A DNA stretch of 64,000 nt from Frankia sp. AiPa1 (GTDB lineage Bacteria; Actinomycetota; Actinomycetes; Frankiales; Frankiaceae), in assembly GCF_023243075.1 (NCBI RefSeq), contig NZ_JALKFZ020000032.1, positions 1-64,000 of the forward strand, in the 5' to 3' direction. The translations under genes and the position numbers were made by a program. Shown one piece after another: positions 51,537 through 60,080 of this stretch. The first letter of the stretch is position 1; every line of letters starts with the position of its first letter. The notes beneath the pieces are model-generated. The model did not search any database, had not been told where the DNA came from, and was given only the letters and a program-made list of their open reading frames with translations.

Positions 51537-52829
51537 TCATGTTCTTCGCGTGCGTGAACGTCGACCTGTCCGGAATGTAGTCGGGGAGACGTCAACGATG
51601 GCACCCTCACTACGGCGTGTGGTGGCGTGCAGGAGAAGGCCGGCGGCGAGTGCCCAGAAGGCGGCGCCGACGCTGGCGAGGGTGACGCCGCTGGCGGCGA
51701 CGACGAAGGTGACGATCGCGGCCTGGCGGTCGTCCGGGTCGGCCAGGGCCGAGGCCAGCGACGAGGCGAGCGTGCCCACGAGCGCGAGGCCGGCGACGGC
51801 CGTGGTGACGCCGGCGGGGGCGGCGGTCGAGACCGTCACCAGAGCCATGGACGCCAGGGCAAGGACAAGGAAGGTCCAGGCCGCGAGGTGGGCGACGATC
51901 CAGCGTCGCTTCGGGTCAGGGTGCGCGTCGGGGCTCGCGGCAAGCGCCGCGGTGATCGCGGCCAGGTTGATCGCATGGCCGCCGGCGAACGCGCCGAGGA
52001 CGGTGCCGACGCCGGTCACCGTCATCGACTCTCGCCAGGGGACCGCGTAGCCATAGGAGGACAGCACCGCGACGCCCGGCACGTTCTGGGACGCCATCGT
52101 GACGATGTACAGCGGGACGGCGAGAGAGAGCACCGACGCCCAGGTCAGCGTCGGCGCGGTCAGCGCGACCCGGGGCAGTAGCGGTCCCGCGGCGCCGCCG
52201 TGCCGCCCGAGCCAGATCCCGACCGCCACCACCGCCGCGGCGAACGCCGCCGGCACCGCCCAGCGCGGCGCGAGCCGTAGCAGCACCAGCCACACCACGA
52301 CTTCCGGCACGATGAGCGCCGGGTGGTCGACCAGCCCGTGGACGGGCGCGATGCACAGCGAGAGCAGAACGCCGGCCAGCATCGCCTGCGCGATCGGCGC
52401 GGGGATCGCGGCGATGAGCGCTCCGAGGCGCGGCCACAGCCCGGTCACCAGGATCAGAGCGCCGACGAGCAGGAAGGCCCCGACCGCCGCCGGCCAGCCG
52501 CCGTCGACCGAGCCGGTCGAGGCGAGCAGCGCCGCGCCTGGTGTCGACCAGGCGAGCAGGATCGGCATCTGGTGCCGGCGGCTGAGCCACAGGGTTCCGA
52601 GCGCCTGGGTGACGGTGACGGCGAGCAGGCCCGAGGCGGCCTGGGTCGGATCCGCCCCGGCCGCCCGTAGCCCGGCCAGCACCACGACGGACGTGCTCGC
52701 GAACCCGACCAGTGCCGTGACCACGCCCGCACTGATCAGATGGGCGGCCCGGACCTCCACGACCGCCTCGCCGTCCGCAGCTGCCTCGCCGTCCGCGGGC
52801 TCCGACCGGACTGACCTACCGTCGCTCAT
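51537..52829 (-). CDS. benE: BenE-family benzoate/H+ symporter
   Basis: The 430 residues have about 12 membrane segments. The start [20 protein letters not shown] then [27 protein letters not shown] and [20 protein letters not shown] match BenE. It takes up benzoate or related aromatic acids with protons. It lies 169 bases upstream of prpD in the same direction; benzoate catabolism yields acetyl- and sometimes propionyl-type units, so a shared role is possible but unproven. Confidence 0.85.
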   Translation of the reverse strand: MSDGRSVRSEPADGEAAADGEAVVEVRAAHLISAGVVTALVGFASTSVVVLAGLRAAGADPTQAASGLLAVTVTQALGTLWLSRRHQMPILLAWSTPGAALLASTGSVDGGWPAAVGAFLLVGALILVTGLWPRLGALIAAIPAPIAQAMLAGVLLSLCIAPVHGLVDHPALIVPEVVVWLVLLRLAPRWAVPAAFAAAVVAVGIWLGRHGGAAGPLLPRVALTAPTLTWASVLSLAVPLYIVTMASQNVPGVAVLSSYGYAVPWRESMTVTGVGTVLGAFAGGHAINLAAITAALAASPDAHPDPKRRWIVAHLAAWTFLVLALASMALVTVSTAAPAGVTTAVAGLALVGTLASSLASALADPDDRQAAIVTFVVAASGVTLASVGAAFWALAAGLLLHATTRRSEGAIVDVSPTTFRTGRRSRTRRT

Positions 52830-52877
52830 GCAACGACTATCCGCACCGATCCACGCACACGGGTCGTCAGGGCCTGG

Positions 52878-52979
52878 CGACGGTCACCGGACGAAACCGA
52901 CGGTCACCGGGAGAGACCGACGGTCACCGGAAGAGTCCGGTCACCAGGAGGGAGAAGGCTGGTTACCGCGAAAGAGGAG
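52878..52979. repeat. 20-bp tandem repeats and a duplicated gene end
   Basis: CGACGGTCACCGG starts three 20-bp units at 52878, 52898 and 52918. A further unit, GGTTACCGCGAAAGA, occurs at about 52961 and again at 52982, where it contains the stop of the thiolase gene at 52985. The duplicate copies the last four codons (ILSR-stop region) of that gene. Confidence 0.75.
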
Positions 52980-52984
52980 ACCGG

Positions 52985-54130
52985 TTACCGCGAAAGAATG
53001 GTGACGGCGGCGGTACCGGGCGCCCCGTAGACCTGTGCGTAGCCGACCCGCGGGTCGCCGGGGACCTGCCGTTCGCCGGCCTCGCCCCGAAGCTGGCGGA
53101 CCAGCTCGTGCACCTGCCGCAGCCCCGAGGCTCCGATCGGCTCGCCGTTGGCGATCAGGCCGCCGTCGGTGTTGACCGGCAGCCGGCCGCCGATCTCGGT
53201 GACGCCTTCGGCGAGCCACTTCTCCTGCTCGCCGTCGGCGCAGAAACCGTTCTCGGCGAGATGAATGACCTCGGCGCCGGCGTCGGTGTCCTGCAACTGG
53301 ACGACGTCGACGTCCTCGGGACCGATCCCGGCCTGCTCGTAGGCCGCCCGTGAGGCGTACACCGTCGGAGCCGAGTCCTCCTCGACGGCCGCCCATGTGG
53401 TGTTCACCTCGTACGCGCCGTAACGGCGGGTACGGATGGTCGAGGCGCGCACGAAGACCGGCTTGTCGGTGTAGCGGTGGGCGATGTCGGCCCGAGCCAG
53501 GACGACGGCCGCCGCCCCCTCGTCCGGGGCGCAGAACATGTACTGCGTCAGCGGATGGTTGAGCACGGGCGAGGCCAGAATCTCGTCCTCGGTGATCGGC
53601 TTGCGCCGGAAGGCGTTGGGATTGAGCGCGCCGTTCCGGAAGTTCTTCGCCGCGACCCGGGCAAGCGTCCGGGGGGTGATGTCGTGGTCGTGCATATAGC
53701 GATTGATCTTCATGCCGAAGAACTTCGTGGTGACGTACTGGCCGTTCTCCGCGTACCACGACGGCATGTTCACCAGCATCGGGTCCTCGACGAAGGCACC
53801 GCGCGGATGCTTGTCCAGGCCGACGGCGACGGCGATCTCACACACGCCGGTCTGGATGGCACTGGCTGCCTGCTGGATCGCGCTGGCGGCCGTGGCGCAG
53901 GCGTTGAAGACATTGATGAAGGGGATTCCGCTCAGTCCGAGCAGCCCGGTCAGGGGGTCGGTCTGCGCCACCGTCCAACTGCCGCCGCAGGCGAACTGAA
54001 CGTCCGTCCAGGTCATTCCCGCGTCGGCGAGTGCGAGGTCGATCGCCTCGGCGCCCATGGCGAACGCCGTCTTGTCACCGAACCGGCCGAAGGGATGAAG
54101 CCCAGCACCGATGATCGCGACATCACTCAT
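52985..54130 (-). CDS. thiolase-like protein (lipid-transfer/Ltp type)
   Basis: The 381 residues contain the thiolase nucleophile in NVFNACATAASAIQ (C78), VAVGLDKHPRGAF, GGLIANGEPIGASGLRQVHE and YGAPGTAAVTILSR. In biosynthetic thiolases GHPxGATG carries a catalytic histidine; here it is GEPIGASG, as in Ltp-type proteins. The gene is followed by a DUF35 protein on the same strand with 10 bases between. In cholesterol and related side-chain degradation Ltp2 plus a DUF35 partner act as a retro-aldolase. ATG 54130 has GGAG seven bases upstream. Confidence 0.85.
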   Translation of the reverse strand: MSDVAIIGAGLHPFGRFGDKTAFAMGAEAIDLALADAGMTWTDVQFACGGSWTVAQTDPLTGLLGLSGIPFINVFNACATAASAIQQAASAIQTGVCEIAVAVGLDKHPRGAFVEDPMLVNMPSWYAENGQYVTTKFFGMKINRYMHDHDITPRTLARVAAKNFRNGALNPNAFRRKPITEDEILASPVLNHPLTQYMFCAPDEGAAAVVLARADIAHRYTDKPVFVRASTIRTRRYGAYEVNTTWAAVEEDSAPTVYASRAAYEQAGIGPEDVDVVQLQDTDAGAEVIHLAENGFCADGEQEKWLAEGVTEIGGRLPVNTDGGLIANGEPIGASGLRQVHELVRQLRGEAGERQVPGDPRVGYAQVYGAPGTAAVTILSR

Positions 54131-54140
54131 CCTGGACTCC

Positions 54141-54575
54141 TCAGGCGCTGTCGGTGCTACCGGAGACCGGTGCAAAAGCGAAGGTCACGACCTCGTTGCC
54201 GGCATCGTCAACATAGAAGGGGACGATCGACAACTCCACGTCCATGCCAAAACGCAGCTTCGACGGGTCGTTCTCCGTCAACCTCGACTCGACCCGGATG
54301 ATGTCGTCCAGCTGGACGAGGCCGACCCCGAAGGGCACGAAACGATCCGCCTTGTCGGAACCGGCGTACGGCAGCTTCGGCACGAAATTCTGCGTCGTCC
54401 AGGTCACGAGGGTGCCGCGCCGCGGCAGGAGTAATTCGGACATATCGGATCGTCCGCACCGCGGGCAGCGCGCCTGCGCGGGGAACGCCGTCGCCGTGCA
54501 GACACCGCACCGGCCGCCGATGAGCTGCGGCGATTCGTGTGGCCAGGTGAAGACTTCGGCCAGTGGCGTTTGCAT
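54141..54575 (-). CDS. DUF35 OB-fold protein with zinc ribbon
   Basis: The 144 residues from ATG 54575 have a rubredoxin-like zinc ribbon (C23, C26, C37, C40 in GRCGVCTATAFPAQARCPRC) followed by an OB fold (GTLVTWTTQNFVPKLPYAG, ADRFVPFGVGLVQLDDIIRV, LRFGMDVELSIVPFYVDD). Partner of thiolase-like proteins such as Ltp2, forming acyl-CoA-binding complexes. It lies directly upstream of the thiolase gene in one operon. Confidence 0.88.
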   Translation of the reverse strand: MQTPLAEVFTWPHESPQLIGGRCGVCTATAFPAQARCPRCGRSDMSELLLPRRGTLVTWTTQNFVPKLPYAGSDKADRFVPFGVGLVQLDDIIRVESRLTENDPSKLRFGMDVELSIVPFYVDDAGNEVVTFAFAPVSGSTDSA

Positions 54576-54988
54576 CGGCACGGCGCCCTCTCGTCGATCT
54601 ACGTTGCCCTCACGGTAGCACCAAACCTTTAGAGGTTTCCCGTCTGGCGGTGGGGTGATGGGGAGGGGCCGTGGCGTCCGTCGGCGGTGGTGGCTCGGCG
54701 GTGACGGCTCTCGGGACTCGTCCGTGGTCGTGGTGGCGTCGGGCGGGATCGTCGTCGCGACCGGACGTCCGTCGCAGCCCCCGGGCGGCGACCGACGCGA
54801 TCGCGACATGGAACGTCCGCGACGCAGCTGTCGGCGCCGCGGACGGGTAGGGTGGGGTCGTTACCTGTTCTCCGCTGTGTGAGCGTCATACATCGTCGGA
54901 CGGAACGACCGGGTGAGGAGCGATTCACATCCGGTGCGCGGCCGGGAGGCGAGAGACGTCTGCCGGGACATTGGCAAGGAGAACGATC
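54576..54988. promoter_or_regulatory. cold-shock gene leader and promoter region
   Basis: About 410 bases without a gene between the DUF35 start and the csp start. Long 5' leaders are usual for cold-shock genes. AAGGAG seven bases before GTG 54989 is the ribosome site. No clear -10 was picked. Confidence 0.4.
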
Positions 54989-55192
54989 GTGGCACAGGGT
55001 ACCGTCAAGTGGTTCAACGCGGAGAAGGGTTTCGGGTTCATCTCCGTGGACGGCGGCGGTCCGGACGTGTTCGTCCACTTCTCAGCCATCGCGGCGGACG
55101 GCTACAAGTCGCTTGACGAAGGGCAGAACGTGCAGTTCGACGTCGTTCAGGGCCAGAAGGGCCCGCAGGCGGAAAACGTCCAGGTCGCCTGA
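54989..55192 (+). CDS. cold-shock protein, CspA family
   Basis: The 67 residues from GTG 54989 read [20 protein letters not shown], with RNP1 KGFGFI and RNP2 VFVHFS. It binds single-stranded RNA/DNA as a chaperone. The length is standard for actinobacterial CspA. A strong hairpin follows at 55208. Confidence 0.95.
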   Translation: MAQGTVKWFNAEKGFGFISVDGGGPDVFVHFSAIAADGYKSLDEGQNVQFDVVQGQKGPQAENVQVA

Positions 55193-55207
55193 CGCCGCAC
55201 CAGCGAG

Positions 55208-55247
55208 ACAGCGGACGGTACGCGGTCAGCCGCGTGCCGTCCGCTGT
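55208..55247 (+). terminator. rho-independent-type hairpin after the csp gene
   Basis: An 18-bp stem (55208-55225 with 55230-55247, one G-U-type mismatch) closes on the loop TCAG 15 bases after the csp stop. No T-run follows, as is common at high GC. Confidence 0.8.
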
Positions 55248-55382
55248 CGGCCGTTGGCGTACCCATGGCTCGGGTCTGCCGGGCCCGTGCACGTGCGGCC
55301 CGCTCATGCCGCGGCTCGCTATCCATGGCCAAGGGGACGTGGCAGTCATCTTTTCGAGCCTGCCCCACGCCCGGCTGACGTC

Positions 55383-56543
55383 ATGACCGCCCGAGCCGTT
55401 CCGCTGCGGCTGCTATCCGGTGCCGCCTCCCTGCTGGCGACTCCGCTGCATGTCGATGATTTTGTCGAGATGGTCAACCCGCTGTGGTCGGGCCGTCAGA
55501 CCTGGGGCAGGGTGCGGGCCGTACAGGCGGAGACGGCCGATGCCGCCACGCTGACAATCAGGCCCGGCCGTGGCTGGCGGGGCCACCGGGCCGGCCAGTA
55601 CGTCGGGATTGCGGTACCCGTGACGGGTGTGTGGCGGCACCGGGTGTACTCGGTGTCCTCCGCGCCAGATCGGCCCGACGGCTGTTTCCAGATCACGGTA
55701 CAGGCGTTCGCGGGGGGCCAGGTGTCCCCCCGACTCGTATCCGGGGCGAGCCTCGGAACGGTCCTACGCCTGGACCCGCCTGCCGGCGAGTTCACGCTGC
55801 CCGAAAAAGTTCCGCGGCGCATCCTCTTTCTGACCGCCGGCAGCGGCGTCACCCCGGTGATGTCGATGCTGCGGGACCTCGCGCAGCGGCGCGAGCTGCC
55901 CGACGTCGTGCTCCTGCACCTGGCCCGTACCCGCAATGATGTGATCTTCGGGACGGAGCTGCGCAGGTTGGCCCAACGCTTCCCGGGGCTCCGGCTGCAC
56001 GAGTTCTACACCCGGACAGCCGTGGACACCGAGGATGACCGCGACGGCCCACGCGTATCGCTGACGGACCTGCTCGCCGCCTGCCCGGACTGGCCTGAAC
56101 GCTCGACGTGGGCGTGCGGGCCGCCCGGTCTGCTCGACAAAGCGCAGGATCTGTGGCGCGAGGCCGGTGTGGCGGGACATCTGCGCGTCGAACGGTTCCG
56201 TCTCGCCACGAATACCAGCCGTAGTAGTAGCGGTAATGGTCACAGCGAAGATGGTCGCGACATTGGTCGCGACGGTGATGTCGGCGACGGCGCCAGCGTG
56301 CACTTCACGCGCAGCGGTCAGCGGGCGGTCGCCGACGGCCTCACTCCATTGCTGGCCATCGGAGAACGAGCCGGAGTGTCCATGCCCAGCGGATGCCGCC
56401 TCGGGATCTGTCGCAGCTGCGTTGCCCGGCTGGGCGCGGGCCGGGTGCGAGATCTGCGTACCGGGGTGGAACACGGCGTGGCCGGCGACCTCATCCAGAC
56501 CTGTGTGTCAGCCGCGGCCGGCGATGTCGCCATCGACCTGTAG
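55383..56543 (+). CDS. ferredoxin reductase with 2Fe-2S domain (desaturase electron donor)
   Basis: The 386 residues contain a flavodoxin-reductase FAD domain (HRVYSVSSAPD), an NAD domain (LFLTAGSGVTPVMSMLRDLA) and a C-terminal plant-type ferredoxin with cysteines in SGCRLGICRSC and a further C in QTCVSAA. Single-chain reductases of this type supply electrons to acyl-CoA desaturases. The next gene is a fatty-acid desaturase, so this is very probably its partner, like Rv3230c and DesA3 in Mycobacterium. Confidence 0.9.
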   Translation: MTARAVPLRLLSGAASLLATPLHVDDFVEMVNPLWSGRQTWGRVRAVQAETADAATLTIRPGRGWRGHRAGQYVGIAVPVTGVWRHRVYSVSSAPDRPDGCFQITVQAFAGGQVSPRLVSGASLGTVLRLDPPAGEFTLPEKVPRRILFLTAGSGVTPVMSMLRDLAQRRELPDVVLLHLARTRNDVIFGTELRRLAQRFPGLRLHEFYTRTAVDTEDDRDGPRVSLTDLLAACPDWPERSTWACGPPGLLDKAQDLWREAGVAGHLRVERFRLATNTSRSSSGNGHSEDGRDIGRDGDVGDGASVHFTRSGQRAVADGLTPLLAIGERAGVSMPSGCRLGICRSCVARLGAGRVRDLRTGVEHGVAGDLIQTCVSAAAGDVAIDL

Positions 56544-56567
56544 TTCCACCCGTACGGGGAGGGCACG

Positions 56568-57779
56568 TTGCCAGATCGACATGTGTTGGCAGACCGACAC
56601 GTCTCGCCAGACCGCCACGCCTCACCGGGCGGGCATCCTTCGCCAGCCCAACACGCCTCACCCGGCAGGCATCCTTCACCCGGCCGGAGCGGTACGACCG
56701 CTACGGACATCGAGGAGTTCGGCCGCGCGCTCGACGAGATCCGGGGCCGGGTGGCGGCCAGCCTCGGCGAGGACGACGCCCGTTATATCCGGCGGGTCAT
56801 CCGCGTCCAGCGCCTGCTCGAGATCGGCGGGCGAGCCACGATGTTCGCCTCCTTCCTGCCTCCCGCCTGGCTCGCGGCGACCGCGATGCTGACGGGCGCC
56901 AAGATCCTCGACAACATGGAGATCGGCCACAACGTCATGCACGGCCAGTGGGATTGGATGAGCGATCCGGCCATCCAGTCCGCGACCTGGGAATGGGACG
57001 CCGCCTCCCCGTCCGAGCAGTGGAAGTCGGCTCACAACTATCGCCATCATACTTACACAAATGTACTGGGCGAAGACCGGGACATAGGTTTCGGAATCCT
57101 CCGCATGACACCTGCCCAGCAATGGCGGCCAGTATTTCTCGCGCAGCCCCTCTACGCTGCCGCTCTCGCGCTCACTTTCGAATGGGGTGTGGCCCTGTTC
57201 GACATCGAGATCGATCGGACCTGGCGTGGCGAGAAGAGCTGGCGGGAGACTCTCACGCACCTGGACGGAGTCCTCCGGAAAGGAGGACGACAGGCGCTCA
57301 AGGACTACGTCATATTTCCCCTGATCGCCGGTCCCGGGTTTCTTCCTGTACTGCTCGGAAATCTGACGGCAAACGTTCTCCGCAACATCTGGGCCTACAT
57401 GATCATCTTTTGTGGGCATTTCCCTGAGGGCGCCGAGATCTTCACGCCCGAGCAGATCGTGCAGGAGAGCCGCGGGGAATGGTACCTGCGCCAGATCCAG
57501 GGCTCCGCCAACATCGAGGGCTCGCCGCTTTTTCACATTCTCTCCGGGAACCTTAGCCATCAGATCGAGCACCACCTGTTCCCGGACCTGCCCAGCAACC
57601 GATACGCCCAGATAGCCCCCCAGGTGCGGTCGCTGTGTGAACGATTCGGCGTCCCCTATACGTCCGGACGCCTGGGGCGGCAGAGCATCGACATCTGGAG
57701 AAACATCTTCCGGCTGGCCCTGCCGGGACCGTCCCGTCCACGCCGGGCGTGGACGGGACGCGTGTCGCGCGCACGGTAG
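56568..57779 (+). CDS. membrane fatty-acid desaturase with His-rich repeat N-terminus
   Basis: The 403 residues from TTG 56568 contain three histidine boxes: GHNVMH at residues 120-125, HNYRHH at 156-161 and HQIEHHLFPD near residue 335, the di-iron centre of acyl-lipid/acyl-CoA desaturases. The first 40 residues are an unusual repeat: RHVSPDRHASPGGHPSPAQH continuing with ASPGRHPSPGR, a hexapeptide xxHxSP pattern, not part of the fold. The real start could be later, at about residue 45. The gene follows the reductase by 24 bases and would be in the same operon. Confidence 0.85.
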   Translation: MPDRHVLADRHVSPDRHASPGGHPSPAQHASPGRHPSPGRSGTTATDIEEFGRALDEIRGRVAASLGEDDARYIRRVIRVQRLLEIGGRATMFASFLPPAWLAATAMLTGAKILDNMEIGHNVMHGQWDWMSDPAIQSATWEWDAASPSEQWKSAHNYRHHTYTNVLGEDRDIGFGILRMTPAQQWRPVFLAQPLYAAALALTFEWGVALFDIEIDRTWRGEKSWRETLTHLDGVLRKGGRQALKDYVIFPLIAGPGFLPVLLGNLTANVLRNIWAYMIIFCGHFPEGAEIFTPEQIVQESRGEWYLRQIQGSANIEGSPLFHILSGNLSHQIEHHLFPDLPSNRYAQIAPQVRSLCERFGVPYTSGRLGRQSIDIWRNIFRLALPGPSRPRRAWTGRVSRAR

Positions 57780-57878
57780 TTGACCGGGAAACCGGCTCCG
57801 GAGACCGAGGGAGCGCGGCCTCGATCGACGGAGAAGAACCGCGACTGCCGGAAGCGGAAGCGTCGCCACGTCGGCCGC

Positions 57879-58799
57879 GTGATCGGGGCACGTGGCCGGG
57901 CCCGCTGGTTCACCCACGTCGCGCCCATGATGGTGGTCCTGCTGCTGATCGCCCTGCCGGGCTCCATCCACGCGCAGACCTACCCGGTCGAGGCGCGCTA
58001 CGCCCCTGTCGGGCCTGCGGCCGTGGCGACTCAGACCGTCACGGACGCGGCGGGTGTCGAGTACGCCATCTACCGGCCGGCGCACTACACCACGCTCGGT
58101 TTCCTGAGCCCGATCGTCACCTGGGGAAACGGAACCGACTCCACGCCTGACATGTACTCCGTTCTGCTTGGCCACCTCGCGTCGTACGGGTTCACCGTGA
58201 TCGCCCCGATGCGGCCGAATGTCGGCAGCGGCGCGGCGCTGGCCGCCGCAGCGCGCTATCTGCTCGCCCGGAACAGGACGGCTGGCAGCGTCTTCCGGGG
58301 TCGGCTCGACCCGGGCGCCATCGCCGCGGTCGGACATTCCCAGGGCGCCGGCGGAGCGGTCCGGGCCGCGGTCAACAATCCGACCCTGATCGACACGGTC
58401 GTGACGTTCTCCCTGCCGAACACCCGGTGGGTCGGCGCCGGCGCGGACTGCCCGACGAAGAGCGACTGCCAGTACGACCCGTCCAGGCTGACCCAGCCGA
58501 CCTTCCTTATCTCGACGCACGGCCTGCTCGATTTCGTGATCGCCAGCACCTCCACCGAACAGGCCTTCTACCGGCAGGTGCGGGGCCACGCGGCGCTCGG
58601 CCTCATGGAGAACTCCGCCGGAGCACGGGCCGACCACAACACGATCCAGAACAGCGGCGGCCCGTACGGCTTCCTCGGCTACGTCACCGCCTGGTTGCTC
58701 GCCCAGCTGCGCGCGGACTCGACCGCCGCGGCCGCGTTTGGCGGGTCGAGCCCCGAGCTGGTCAGCAACACCAACTGGCCGAACAGCGCGGTCAAATAA
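57879..58799 (+). CDS. secreted alpha/beta hydrolase
   Basis: The frame is open from TTG 57780; I use GTG 57879, which places a signal sequence (VAPMMVVLLLIALPGSIHAQ) near the N-terminus. The mature part has VEYAIYRPAHYTTLGFLSPI, GHSQGAGG nucleophile elbow and a cysteine-containing loop CPTKSDCQYD. It is similar in style to secreted lipases/cutinases or dienelactone hydrolases (PETase-like group), but the catalytic acid and histidine were not assigned. Substrate unknown. It is downstream of the desaturase and may be co-transcribed. Confidence 0.7.
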   Translation: MIGARGRARWFTHVAPMMVVLLLIALPGSIHAQTYPVEARYAPVGPAAVATQTVTDAAGVEYAIYRPAHYTTLGFLSPIVTWGNGTDSTPDMYSVLLGHLASYGFTVIAPMRPNVGSGAALAAAARYLLARNRTAGSVFRGRLDPGAIAAVGHSQGAGGAVRAAVNNPTLIDTVVTFSLPNTRWVGAGADCPTKSDCQYDPSRLTQPTFLISTHGLLDFVIASTSTEQAFYRQVRGHAALGLMENSAGARADHNTIQNSGGPYGFLGYVTAWLLAQLRADSTAAAAFGGSSPELVSNTNWPNSAVK

Positions 58800-59290
58800 C
58801 GACATCCGACCGGGCCCGCCGCCCTGGTGCGGGACTTCCCCACCTGGTTCGACACTGCGATCTACGCCGCTCCCCTCGACCGGGCCGGCCGCCGCGCCGC
58901 CGGCCGCCGCGCCGCCGGCCAACGCGAAACCGGGGGAGCCCTGGCGGTTCCCGCGGGCAGCGCACCGCCAGGCTGAGATCGCCGGAGAGGTCGGCGTGCG
59001 GCTGTCGGCGGTCGGCTGTCGGCGGTCGGCTGGTCGCCGAGAGCGTGCGCTGCTACCTTGCGTGCTTGAAGCAACCCGTATCGTGTGGGTGGGGTGGGGC
59101 CTGACGGGTGGCCGGTGTGCTGTGCACAAACCGGTACGGACATCCCCGACGAGGTGCCGCAAAATGTCACAATCGCGATAATTGGCCCCAGGTTGCGCGG
59201 TGGCAGGCCATGGTCATGAGCCGTATCCGTCCGTGTCAGTCGAGGGGCCGTCAGTCGAGGGACTCGGCCACAGTCAGGAGAACGATCTTC
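58800..59290. other. intergenic region with two G/C-rich tandem repeats
   Basis: CGGCCGCCGCGCCGC is repeated at 58886-58900 and 58901-58915; GCTGTCGGCGGTCG at 59001-59014 and 59015-59028. No gene supported. The region should hold the promoter of the SodC-like gene (ATG 59291, AGGAGA upstream). Confidence 0.6.
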
Positions 59291-59950
59291 ATGGTTCGTG
59301 GTCTCGCGCAAGGGCGGGTCGGCACGGGTACGGTGGCCGGCCTGGCCGTGGTCGCCGCGTTGGTGGCCGGCTGTGGCAGCAGCGGCTCGACGGACGCCAA
59401 CGTCACGCCCGCGGTGAACGCGTCGTCCCCGAGCTCGCCGGCGGCAGCCGCGCCGGCATCGGCGGCAGGGGCATCGGCGGCAGGGGCATCGTCGGCGGCA
59501 GGGGCATCGGCGTCCATGGGCGGGATGACGAGCGATCCGTCGGCGACTCCCGCCAATCAGATCGCCGGGGCGAAGTCGTCGACGTTCACGCTCCTGAACA
59601 CCAGGCCGGCGGGGACCGACAACGTCCGGGGCACGGCCTGGCTGGCCACGAGCGACACCGCCGGGACCACCCTTACGGTGGCGGTGACCGGCCTACAGCC
59701 GGGCGTGCACTACATCGCCCATATTCATGCCCAGCCGTGTTCGGTGAGCAATGGTGGCGGGCACTTCAAGTTCGACCCGAAGGGCCCGGCCACCCCGCCC
59801 AACGAGGTGCACCTGGCGCTGCCCGCCGATGCCTCCGGCGCGAGCAGGGCGACCGTCACCAATCCCCGTCCGGTGGGCGCTGCCGCCAAGTCCGTGGTCA
59901 TCCACCCTGTCGGTGCCCTGGACAAGCGGGTGGCCTGCGCCGATCTCTGA
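59291..59950 (+). CDS. SodC-like (Cu/Zn superoxide dismutase family) lipoprotein
   Basis: The 219 residues start with a lipoprotein signal (AALVAGCGSSGS), then an alanine/serine-rich linker of about 50 residues with repeated AAGAS. The domain shows HYIAHIHAQPCSVSNGGGHF (two metal histidines plus disulfide cysteine), NEVHLALPADASG, VVIHPVGALDKRVACADL. These fit the SOD fold's H-x-H, GGHF, xxVIH and C-terminal cysteine. The usual DLPN loop is altered to NEVHLALPAD, so activity is uncertain. Located outside the membrane. Confidence 0.65.
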   Translation: MVRGLAQGRVGTGTVAGLAVVAALVAGCGSSGSTDANVTPAVNASSPSSPAAAAPASAAGASAAGASSAAGASASMGGMTSDPSATPANQIAGAKSSTFTLLNTRPAGTDNVRGTAWLATSDTAGTTLTVAVTGLQPGVHYIAHIHAQPCSVSNGGGHFKFDPKGPATPPNEVHLALPADASGASRATVTNPRPVGAAAKSVVIHPVGALDKRVACADL

Positions 59951-60080
59951 TCCCGATCCCGGTAGCCCGATCCTGCCCGGGTGGTGCTGCGCAGGCCACA
60001 TCCACACGCGCCGGGCGAGCTGGCGGGTCGACAATCGGGCCACCCATGCCATCGCACGGGGCGGACGGGTCGGAGGTCGA

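Noticed and set aside
56676..59162. Long minus-strand open frame of 828 residues
   Set aside because: It is antisense to the desaturase and hydrolase genes, has low-complexity Arg/Gly-rich sequence and no recognisable motif; the plus-strand genes have clear families.
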